From an uncultured Draconibacterium sp. (GTDB lineage Bacteria > Bacteroidota > Bacteroidia > Bacteroidales > Prolixibacteraceae): a stretch of 64,000 nt of DNA. How positions within the stretch are numbered: the stretch's first letter is position 1; every line of letters starts with the position of its first letter. The notes below the pieces were generated by a model, which did not search any database, was not told where the DNA came from, and saw nothing but the letters and a program-made list of their open reading frames with translations. Positions 1 to 6,591 of the stretch are shown here, piece after piece. Made by a program: the position numbers and the translations under genes. Location: contig NZ_OY781464.1 in NCBI RefSeq assembly GCF_963676735.1, positions 2,141,001 through 2,205,000 on the forward strand, read 5' to 3'.

Positions 1-111
1 ATTTTCAGCAATATAATCCTGATTGATTTTAAAGGACAAAAAAACCACCAATTCAGAAAACTGAAAAAGCAGCACCGAACACAATAGTATGATAGAAACA
101 AGGTGTTTCAC
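1..111 (-). CDS. N-terminus of a small membrane or secreted protein, cut by window edge
   Basis: This is the first 37 codons of a minus-strand gene that runs off the left edge. It opens with GTG at 111-109; I found no in-frame ATG upstream. The start is hydrophobic, KHLVSIILLCSVLLFQF, like a signal peptide or membrane anchor, followed by FKINQDYIAEN. That tail resembles a small Bacteroidota protein family of unknown function as I remember it. A -7-like element TAACTTTG lies just upstream at 139-132. I do not assign a function. The call rests on an open frame, the hydrophobic start and the promoter-like box. Confidence 0.5.
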   Translation of the reverse strand, partial: MKHLVSIILLCSVLLFQFSELVVFLSFKINQDYIAEN

Positions 112-131
112 TAAAGATTGTTGATTTTTAT

Positions 132-139
132 CAAAGTTA
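132..139 (-). promoter_or_regulatory. Possible Bacteroidota -7 element, TAACTTTG
   Basis: Reads TAACTTTG on the minus strand, an exact TAnnTTTG match, about 20 bases before the GTG start at 111. No TTG lies at the expected 19-base spacing, so only half of the promoter consensus is present. Confidence 0.35.
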
Positions 140-340
140 GCAAATAAACAAATACATTTTATGAAAGTTCAAAATACTTAGCCCCGGTAAGCAAAATGCC
201 TACCACTACTCATCCAGACACAACCCAAATTCAGCATTTTAAACCACTAAAAACAGTTATTATCAAAGCCACAAACACCATTTGTTACCTACGAATTATT
301 TATTTTTACGCCAAGTTTACAAACCATTAAAAGCATTATT
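140..340. other. Intergenic region before the stressosome operon
   Basis: AT-rich spacer between divergent genes. The plus-strand operon beginning at 341 must be transcribed from here. The best candidate is TTTG at 281-284 followed 16 bases later by TATTTTTA at 301-308, which has one mismatch and a short spacer, so it is weak. I see no ORF, hairpin or repeat. Confidence 0.5.
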
Positions 341-703
341 ATGGAACACAATCTGTGGTATGATGATGAAACTCAAATCATACACCTTCAATTTACCCGC
401 GATTATCTAACCAGCGATGTAGAAGACATCCGGAAAGTGATGAATGACCTTGTCGCCGGGAAACCTTATCGTCAAATGGTCATCCAAATTAGTAAAACCG
501 CAAAAGTTGAAAACCGCGAAACACGTGAAAAATCAAACCAGCTTTTAAAAGATTTTGACATTTCGCATGTGGCTTTTATTGGCGGAAGTGCAGCGAACCG
601 GATGATTGCCAAGGTAATGTTAAAAACAGGTGCATTAAAAATTCAGGGCGATTTTTTTAAAACAATTGATCAGGGTGTTGAATGGATAATGAGTAAACGA
701 TAG
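341..703 (+). CDS. SpoIIAA/STAS-like small protein heading the stressosome operon
   Basis: A 120-residue soluble protein. Its C-terminal half (VAFIGGSAANRMIAKVM, then GDFFKTIDQGVEWI) has the pattern of SpoIIAA-like proteins of the DUF7793 type: a strand, an NRMI helix and an F-x-x-x-x-x-G-V-x-W-I ending. No catalytic motif is visible. It lies 4 bases ahead of the RsbR-like gene and clearly shares its operon, so I infer an extra STAS-fold regulator of the stressosome. It differs from the RsbR and RsbS proteins downstream and carries no DITGV or VDSF phosphosite. Family assignment is moderate; partnership with RsbRST is inference from position. Confidence 0.6.
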   Translation: MEHNLWYDDETQIIHLQFTRDYLTSDVEDIRKVMNDLVAGKPYRQMVIQISKTAKVENRETREKSNQLLKDFDISHVAFIGGSAANRMIAKVMLKTGALKIQGDFFKTIDQGVEWIMSKR

Positions 704-707
704 TATT

Positions 708-1397
708 ATGGCCGAAACAATAGTATTTGAAAAAGCAAAAGAAAGAATTGAGCACATTGAAGATGTTTTATCATCGGTAGCTGCCGGCGACCTTGATGTA
801 CGAATCGAAGCTGAAATTGAAGATGATTTAACCGGAGTTGAGGAAGCAATAAACATACTTATTGAAGACCTTACCTACGAGTTAAAACAAAGTAAAAAAA
901 TGCGCGAGGAGCTGGAAGAAAAGCTGTCGAAAATAGAGGAGCAGCAAAAAACCATTATACGCCAGCAAGACGATCTTTTGGAACTCTCGAGCCCGGTTAC
1001 CAAAGTGTGGGATAATATTCTTATTCTACCTGTAATTGGCACCCTCGATAGCCAACGTGCACAAATAATGATGGAAAACCTGCTGCAAAAAATTGTTGAC
1101 ACCGGCTGCACCATGTCGATACTTGATATTACTGGTGTACCAACCGTTGATACCCAGGTGGCCAACCACCTATTAAAAACGGTAACATCTGCCCGTTTAC
1201 TTGGAGCCGATTGTATTATCTCGGGAATTAGCCCGGCAATTGCACAAACAATTGTCCACCTGGGTATCGATCTCTCGGTAATTCGAACCAAAGCCACCCT
1301 GCAGGATGCGATGATTTACGCCATGCGAAAAAACAACCTTCTGGTTGATGGCAAAATTAAATCGGAAAATATATCTGAAACGGAAGAAAGCGAATAA
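708..1397 (+). CDS. rsbR: RsbR-type stressosome sensor/co-antagonist
   Basis: A 229-residue protein with three parts. Residues about 20-57 look like a soluble HAMP element (AAGDLDVRI...DDLTGVEEAINILIEDL). Residues 58-92 form a charged coiled coil. Residues 95-210 are a STAS domain. The STAS domain carries both conserved RsbR threonine regions, DITGVPTVDT (140-149) and AQTIVHLGID (179-188), where RsbT-type kinases phosphorylate RsbR proteins. In the family RsbR and RsbS build a large stressosome shell that holds RsbT until stress. The N-terminus here is HAMP-like, not the globin-like sensor of Bacillus RsbRA, so the input differs. rsbS starts 3 bases after its stop. Confidence 0.9.
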   Translation: MAETIVFEKAKERIEHIEDVLSSVAAGDLDVRIEAEIEDDLTGVEEAINILIEDLTYELKQSKKMREELEEKLSKIEEQQKTIIRQQDDLLELSSPVTKVWDNILILPVIGTLDSQRAQIMMENLLQKIVDTGCTMSILDITGVPTVDTQVANHLLKTVTSARLLGADCIISGISPAIAQTIVHLGIDLSVIRTKATLQDAMIYAMRKNNLLVDGKIKSENISETEESE

Positions 1398-1400
1398 TTT

Positions 1401-1790
1401 ATGAACTTAGATTTACACGAAAAAAGAATACCCATCATAAAGATTCGTGATTTCCTTATCGTTTCTATTCAGGTTGACATGCACGACAAGCTTGCCATTC
1501 AGCTACAATCGCAAATACTCGAAGAAATTGAAAGAACGGGAGCAAAAGGAGTATTGATAGATATTTCGGTACTCGAAATGGTCGATTCTTTTATTGGGCG
1601 GATGTTGTCGGGTATGGCTTCGATGGCAGCAATTATGGATGCTGCAGTGGTTATTGTTGGCATGCAACCGGCTGTTGCAATTACCTTGGTAGAATTGGGA
1701 TTGGAAATGCCGGGAGTTGACACGGCACTAAACATGGAAAAAGGGATAGAAATGCTGGAACAACGACTGGCAAATTCAGAATTTTTGTAG
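1401..1790 (+). CDS. rsbS: RsbS-type stressosome scaffold, single STAS domain
   Basis: A 129-residue protein made almost wholly of one STAS domain, the usual RsbS size. The conserved serine lies in VDSFIGR (Ser63), equivalent to the site phosphorylated by RsbT in Bacillus RsbS (Ser59). It is preceded by the typical LIDISVLEM strand. In the known system RsbS forms the stressosome core with RsbR and sequesters RsbT; its phosphorylation frees the kinase. The order rsbR-rsbS-rsbT is the classical one. The gene sits 3 bases after rsbR and 13 bases before rsbT. Confidence 0.92.
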   Translation: MNLDLHEKRIPIIKIRDFLIVSIQVDMHDKLAIQLQSQILEEIERTGAKGVLIDISVLEMVDSFIGRMLSGMASMAAIMDAAVVIVGMQPAVAITLVELGLEMPGVDTALNMEKGIEMLEQRLANSEFL

Positions 1791-1798
1791 AAGGAGGT
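1791..1798 (+). promoter_or_regulatory. Strong Shine-Dalgarno site for rsbT
   Basis: AAGGAGGT directly follows the rsbS stop codon and lies 5 bases before the rsbT ATG at 1804. It is a full complement of the 16S anti-Shine-Dalgarno core. Such sites are rare in Bacteroidota, and I did not notice a comparable one before other starts in this window. Confidence 0.75.
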
Positions 1799-1803
1799 AA
1801 CCC

Positions 1804-2229
1804 ATGAACGAAATTACTTTCGATAACAATTGGGAACAACTCGGCACATATCCTATTATTACTGAACACGACATTGTAAAAGTAAGGCAGTTGGTTCGGC
1901 ATCATGCCAAAGATTTCCGTATGGGAATTGTTGAACAGACACGAATTACAACTGCCGTTTCAGAGCTTTTTAGAAACATGTATAACTACGCAGGAGGTGG
2001 TAAAGTGCTTATAGAACGTGGCGATGTTGAAGGGAAAAATGCCTTAATTGTAACCTGCATTGACGAAGGGCCGGGAATTGAAGACATCGACCTTGCAATG
2101 AGCGATGGATATACATCAGGACAAGGTATGGGGTATGGACTACCCGGCACTAAACGCCTGGTTGATCGTTTTGAAATAAAATCGGAGAAAGATAAAGGAA
2201 CTGTTGTTCGGGTAATGAAATGGAGATAA
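1804..2229 (+). CDS. rsbT: RsbT-type serine/threonine switch kinase
   Basis: A 141-residue GHKL ATPase of RsbT size. The N-box is SELFRNMYNYAGGG (Glu54, Asn58), the G1 box is DEGPGI (Asp87) and the lid/G2 region is GQGMGYGLPGTKRLVD (about 107-121). In the known pathway it phosphorylates RsbS and RsbR in the stressosome and, when released, activates a downstream partner. In Bacillus that partner is RsbU, which has no equivalent here; the following genes are a fused ATPase-phosphatase and hybrid kinases. Start ATG 1804 is fixed by the strong ribosome site at 1791-1798. The last 10 bases overlap the next gene, so translation is probably coupled. Confidence 0.93.
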   Translation: MNEITFDNNWEQLGTYPIITEHDIVKVRQLVRHHAKDFRMGIVEQTRITTAVSELFRNMYNYAGGGKVLIERGDVEGKNALIVTCIDEGPGIEDIDLAMSDGYTSGQGMGYGLPGTKRLVDRFEIKSEKDKGTVVRVMKWR

Positions 2230-3281
2230 CTCGCAATCAAATACTAACGCTTCAAATTGAACATGAATCAGATGTTGGGATTTGCCGACGAAAGTCGGTA
2301 AGCCTTGCCAAACAGCTGGGCTTTGACGAAGTGAAAACCGGGGAAATAGCCATCGTCGTTACCGAACTGGTAACCAACGTATTGAAACATGGCGGCCGGC
2401 AAGGTAAAATTCTGGTTTGCGAGGTAAAAACCAACGACGGACAAAAAGCAATTGAAGTGTGGTGTTGCGATTCGGGGCCGGGTATTCCAGACATTGAAAA
2501 AGCTATAAAGGATGGTTTTTCAAATAAAGTTTCACTGGGAATCGGCATGGGCTCCATACGTCGTTTTTCGGATGAGTTTGAGATAAACCCAAATCATTCG
2601 CCCTTTAAAAACAACGATGCCCTAAATGGCCTTGAACAATACACTACTTGCATTAGAACGCTAAAATGGGTACCGGCCAAAAAGTGGATTGGCAGCAACC
2701 GCGCATTAAGCATTGGCGCCGTATCGCGAAGCAAACCGGGCGAGAAACTAAACGGCGATTGTTATGTGGTTAACCATATTGCAGCAACAAATACTGTAGC
2801 TGCGGTAATTGATGGGCTCGGACACGGTAAGGAAGCACACATGGCATCTCAGCTGGCACGAGAGCAAATAATAATGAAATCCGGACAACCGGTAAATATG
2901 CTGTTGCAACACATGAATGCAGGAACCAGGGGAACCCGTGGTCTTGTAGCATCAGTTGTATCAATTGATACTGAAAGAAACAAACTGCAATTCAGTGGAA
3001 TTGGCAACATCGAAGGATTTGTTGTAACATCTGGCGAAAAGAAAAACCTGCTTTCGTATGGCGGAATTATAGGACACAACATGCGAACACCACGCGTATT
3101 TGATTACGATTTTAATCCGGGTGATTACCTGTGTATGTCCTCCGACGGAATAACATCGCGGTGGCGACCTGAAGATATTAACTGGAATGATCATCCGCAA
3201 AGTATTGCCGAGCGTTTACTAATTAATTATTCACGAGACAATGACGACGCTACCATTCTTATCATCCGCTACAACCCATAG
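2220..3281 (+). CDS. RsbT-like ATPase fused to SpoIIE/RsbX-type phosphatase
   Basis: A 353-residue two-domain protein. Residues about 5-150 are a second RsbT/RsbW-like GHKL ATPase: N-box TELVTNVLKHGG, G1 box CDSGPGI (83-89) and GIGMGSIRRFSDEF. Residues about 160-350 are a PP2C domain of the SpoIIE/RsbX type, with metal-ligand motifs NGD (178-180), DGLGHG (198-203), SSDGI (307-311) and DDAT (342-345). RsbX resets the stressosome by dephosphorylating RsbS and RsbR, so this protein could carry both kinase-like and phosphatase activity. It overlaps rsbT by 10 bases and the next gene by 41 bases. All key motifs look intact. Substrates are inferred from context. Confidence 0.85.
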   Translation: MEITRNQILTLQIEHESDVGICRRKSVSLAKQLGFDEVKTGEIAIVVTELVTNVLKHGGRQGKILVCEVKTNDGQKAIEVWCCDSGPGIPDIEKAIKDGFSNKVSLGIGMGSIRRFSDEFEINPNHSPFKNNDALNGLEQYTTCIRTLKWVPAKKWIGSNRALSIGAVSRSKPGEKLNGDCYVVNHIAATNTVAAVIDGLGHGKEAHMASQLAREQIIMKSGQPVNMLLQHMNAGTRGTRGLVASVVSIDTERNKLQFSGIGNIEGFVVTSGEKKNLLSYGGIIGHNMRTPRVFDYDFNPGDYLCMSSDGITSRWRPEDINWNDHPQSIAERLLINYSRDNDDATILIIRYNP

Positions 3282-5415
3282 TGTTGGCACCATACTGGTG
3301 CAGTTCGAGTCGGATGTGGTTCGGGCTCGAAATCTGGCATCGCTACTGGCACAGGAAAGTAAGTTTGATAAAACTACCTGTATTCGTATTGGCACAGCCG
3401 CCTCAGAGCTAAGCCGAAATATTATTGAACATGCCGGAAATGGTTCAATTGATTTTATGTTGGCCGAACGCGAAAATAAAAGTCCGGGTATTGTTATAAT
3501 TTTCAAAGACAAAGGCTCTGGAATAAAAGACCTGGATTTGATACAGGCCGGCAACTTCCAATCAAAAAACGGCATGGGCGTAGGGCTTAGTGGGTCGCAA
3601 CGCCTAATGGATGACTTTGATATAAAAACCAGCGAAAAAAACGGCACACAAATAACCATCGCCAAATGGCTTCCCCGCTTTTCAAAACAGCTCGATCATA
3701 AACGAATTCTTGAAATAAAAACTGCCTTTGAGAAAACCATCGAACGGGGCGACTCGAGTATGGTTGATACCATTAACTCGCAGAATAACGAACTGGTATT
3801 TTTGTTGCGCAAACTGCAAGAGCGTAACGAAGAAATAGAAACCATGAACCAGGAGTTGGAAGAAACAAACAAAGGCGTTGTGGCGCTAAACCGCGAACTT
3901 GAAGATAAAGCAGTTGATATTGAAAAAGCAAAGCAGGAAGCGATTCAGGCCAATAAAGCAAAAAGTGAATTTTTGGCCAACATGAGCCACGAAATCAGAA
4001 CACCCATGAATGCCATACTTGGCTTTGCAGAAATTCTTGAAACAAAAATTAACGACGAGTCGCTAAAACAATATGCTTCGGCTATTTCTTCCAGCGGATC
4101 GGCACTTCTGAGTATTATTAATGATATTCTTGACCTCTCGAAAATTGAGGCTGGAAAAACAGAATTACATTTTCTTCCTGTAAATCTGCCAAACCTATTA
4201 AAAGAAGTCGGGCAAATATTTCAACATAAAGCCGATGAAAAGCAAATTCAACTAATTGTTGATATTGAAAAAAACGTTCCTACCTGTATCGTAATCGACG
4301 ATGTTCGTTTGCGCCAGGTACTTATTAACCTGGTTGGAAATGCCATAAAATTTACCGAAACTGGTTTTGTAAAACTCAAGGTTATTTTTGAAAACGCTGC
4401 GAATAGCGACCAAAAGTTCAACCTGCATTTTATGATACAGGATACAGGAATTGGAATTGACAAAGACCAGCAAGAGCTAATTTTTGGAGCTTTTGAGCAG
4501 CAAAAAAACCAAAGTATTAATAAATATGGAGGTACCGGCTTAGGTTTAACCATTACTAAAAGGCTGGTAGATATGATGAATGGATCGATTTGGGTAGAAA
4601 GTGAAAAAAACTCGGGAAGTATTTTTCATGTTATCTTAAACCAGGTTGAAGTTGGAGCAGCCAACGATTTAACAACACAAGACGAAACCGATTTTGAAGG
4701 AGAAATTATTTTCGAACCTGCATCGATATTAATTGTGGATGATATTTCTACCAACCGAAAACTGGTAAAAACCTTTCTGAAAGATTTTGATTTCACCCTT
4801 AATAGTGCCCGCAATGGAGAAGAAGCAATAAATGCTGCCCGCGAAATAAAACCTGATTTAATACTTATGGACATAAAAATGCCCATAATGGATGGATTTA
4901 CAGCTACCGAAATTTTAAAGAATGATGAAAATTGCAGGCACATTCCAATTATTGCATTTACGGCATCGGCATTAAAAGAAGAGATTGAGAAAATACGTAA
5001 TTCGAACTTTGATGGTTATTTGTCGAAACCAATATCTAAAAAGAGCATGATAGCTGAACTGGCTAAAGTTTTAAAACATGCCAAAAAGGAACATGACAAC
5101 ACTGATGCCTCAGAAGAGTTAACATTAAAAGATACAGGTAACAGGCAACAAAGTTGTTCTCCGGAATTCTTGGAAGAATTAAACAAAAAGCTCTATCCTC
5201 AGTGGGATTCGTTAAAAAACACATTTATTTTAGGAGAGATAAATGACTTTGCATCAAGTTGTTTGCATATTGGAAACAGCTACAATGCCAAACAATTGCT
5301 TGATTGGGGGAATGATATTCAGAAACAAGTTGTAAATTTAGACATGGAAAATCTGCCAGTTACAATAAAAAAGTTTGAGACCATTTGGCAGAATTATAAC
5401 ACTTGTGAAGAATAA
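3241..5415 (+). CDS. Hybrid histidine kinase with N-terminal RsbT-like ATPase
   Basis: A 724-residue soluble protein. Residues 15-145 form a third RsbT-like ATPase (SELSRNIIEHAGNG N-box, KDKGSGI G1, GMGVGLSGSQRLMDD). A coiled coil spans about 155-240. HisKA follows with phospho-acceptor His250 in NMSHEIRTP, then HATPase (NLVGNAIKF, DTGIGI, GGTGLGLTITKRLV) and a receiver with Asp544 (ILMDIKMP) and Lys596. The tail (640-724) is helical and resembles an Hpt domain without the usual HxLKG histidine. No membrane segment or PAS domain is seen, so its input is probably the stressosome proteins encoded just upstream. It starts inside the previous gene and is followed after 10 bases by another kinase. 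Confidence 0.88.
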   Translation: MTTLPFLSSATTHSVGTILVQFESDVVRARNLASLLAQESKFDKTTCIRIGTAASELSRNIIEHAGNGSIDFMLAERENKSPGIVIIFKDKGSGIKDLDLIQAGNFQSKNGMGVGLSGSQRLMDDFDIKTSEKNGTQITIAKWLPRFSKQLDHKRILEIKTAFEKTIERGDSSMVDTINSQNNELVFLLRKLQERNEEIETMNQELEETNKGVVALNRELEDKAVDIEKAKQEAIQANKAKSEFLANMSHEIRTPMNAILGFAEILETKINDESLKQYASAISSSGSALLSIINDILDLSKIEAGKTELHFLPVNLPNLLKEVGQIFQHKADEKQIQLIVDIEKNVPTCIVIDDVRLRQVLINLVGNAIKFTETGFVKLKVIFENAANSDQKFNLHFMIQDTGIGIDKDQQELIFGAFEQQKNQSINKYGGTGLGLTITKRLVDMMNGSIWVESEKNSGSIFHVILNQVEVGAANDLTTQDETDFEGEIIFEPASILIVDDISTNRKLVKTFLKDFDFTLNSARNGEEAINAAREIKPDLILMDIKMPIMDGFTATEILKNDENCRHIPIIAFTASALKEEIEKIRNSNFDGYLSKPISKKSMIAELAKVLKHAKKEHDNTDASEELTLKDTGNRQQSCSPEFLEELNKKLYPQWDSLKNTFILGEINDFASSCLHIGNSYNAKQLLDWGNDIQKQVVNLDMENLPVTIKKFETIWQNYNTCEE

Positions 5416-5425
5416 ACACAAATCT

Positions 5426-6529
5426 ATGCAACAAAAAAAACCTGTAATTCTTATTGTTGATGATGTTCCTAAAAACATTCAGGTACTTGGTACCTTATTA
5501 GCCAAATTTAAATGCGAACTGGCGGTTGCCATGAACGGACAACAAGCACTTGATACCGTTGAAAAAGTTAAACCCGATCTGATTTTACTGGATGTAATGA
5601 TGCCAATAATGGATGGACATGAAACTTGTCGGCAGTTAAAAAGCAATGAAGCAACCAAAGACATTCCGGTTATATTTTTATCGGCAAAAACCGAAACCGA
5701 AGATATTGTTGAAGGTTTTAAACTGGGTGCTGTTGATTATGTAACCAAACCATTTATTGGCAAAGAACTGGTTGCCCGCGTAAAAACACACCTTACCCTG
5801 AGGCAAACCCAGCAAACACTTAGCGAGGAGGTACATTCGAAAAATAAATTCTTTTCAATAATGTCGCACGACCTTCGCGGAGCTTTTGGCATAATAACCA
5901 ACTTCGTTCAATTGATTCAGGAAGGAGGAGAATTTCTTACACCGGATGAAACCAACGAGTTGTTAAAAGATATTGAAACCACATCAAAAAACACGCTCGA
6001 GTTGCTCGAAAATCTATTAAAGTGGGCTCGTTCGCAAACGGGTGCCATTAAGTTTTCGCCTGAGAATTTAAAAGTTAACTGTGTGTTTGATGAAATTATT
6101 CGTAATCACCAAAATATTGCACAGGCCAAAAACATAAGCATTAAAGTGGTTAACAAATCAGAACAAATGGTTTATGGCGACCGGAACATGATTCTTCTGA
6201 TTATCCGCAACCTGGTATCGAACGCAATTAAGTTTACAGCAAAAGGAGGAGAAATATCCTTGAATGTTGCAAACCAGGGCGATTTTATGAAAGTGAGTGT
6301 TACCGACACCGGGGTTGGTATTGCTCCGAATAAAATAAACGATCTTTTTTCTATTGAAGCCAAAACAACCTCTACCGGAACAGCGAACGAACAAGGCCAC
6401 GGATTGGGTCTGGTTCTCTGTAAGGAATTTGTGAAAATTAACGGCGGCGAAATTGGTATTAACAGTGCACCGGGCAAAGGAACAGAAGTGTGGTTTACCT
6501 TACCTGAAGGTAAAAAAGAACAAGAATAA
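5426..6529 (+). CDS. REC-HisKA-HATPase response regulator/kinase
   Basis: A 367-residue soluble protein: receiver at 1-125 with Asp56 in LLDVMMP and Lys108, HisKA with His148 in IMSHDLRGAFG, and HATPase (NLVSNAIKF, DTGVGIA, GHGLGLVLCKEFV). The frame is open to an ATG at 5375 inside the previous gene, but the receiver begins right after MQQKKPVILIVDD, so I take ATG 5426, 10 bases after the preceding stop. A receiver ahead of a kinase core suggests it receives phosphate from the upstream hybrid kinase and adjusts its own kinase activity. It has no DNA-binding domain. It ends at a strong terminator (6548-6591). A paralog lies at 13166-14293. Confidence 0.88.
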   Translation: MQQKKPVILIVDDVPKNIQVLGTLLAKFKCELAVAMNGQQALDTVEKVKPDLILLDVMMPIMDGHETCRQLKSNEATKDIPVIFLSAKTETEDIVEGFKLGAVDYVTKPFIGKELVARVKTHLTLRQTQQTLSEEVHSKNKFFSIMSHDLRGAFGIITNFVQLIQEGGEFLTPDETNELLKDIETTSKNTLELLENLLKWARSQTGAIKFSPENLKVNCVFDEIIRNHQNIAQAKNISIKVVNKSEQMVYGDRNMILLIIRNLVSNAIKFTAKGGEISLNVANQGDFMKVSVTDTGVGIAPNKINDLFSIEAKTTSTGTANEQGHGLGLVLCKEFVKINGGEIGINSAPGKGTEVWFTLPEGKKEQE

Positions 6530-6547
6530 ATGAATAGCAAATATAAA

Positions 6548-6591
6548 AAACAAATAAAAGGCTAACTTAAAAGTTAGCCTTTTATTTGTTT
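6548..6591. terminator. Perfect bidirectional terminator between convergent operons
   Basis: A 19-base perfect inverted repeat, arms 6548-6566 and 6573-6591 with loop TTAAAA. It holds a GC core GGCTAAC/GTTAGCC with A-rich left and T-rich right flanks, so it works on both strands. The right arm overlaps the stop codon (6574-6576) and last codons of the minus-strand kinase gene. Confidence 0.92.
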
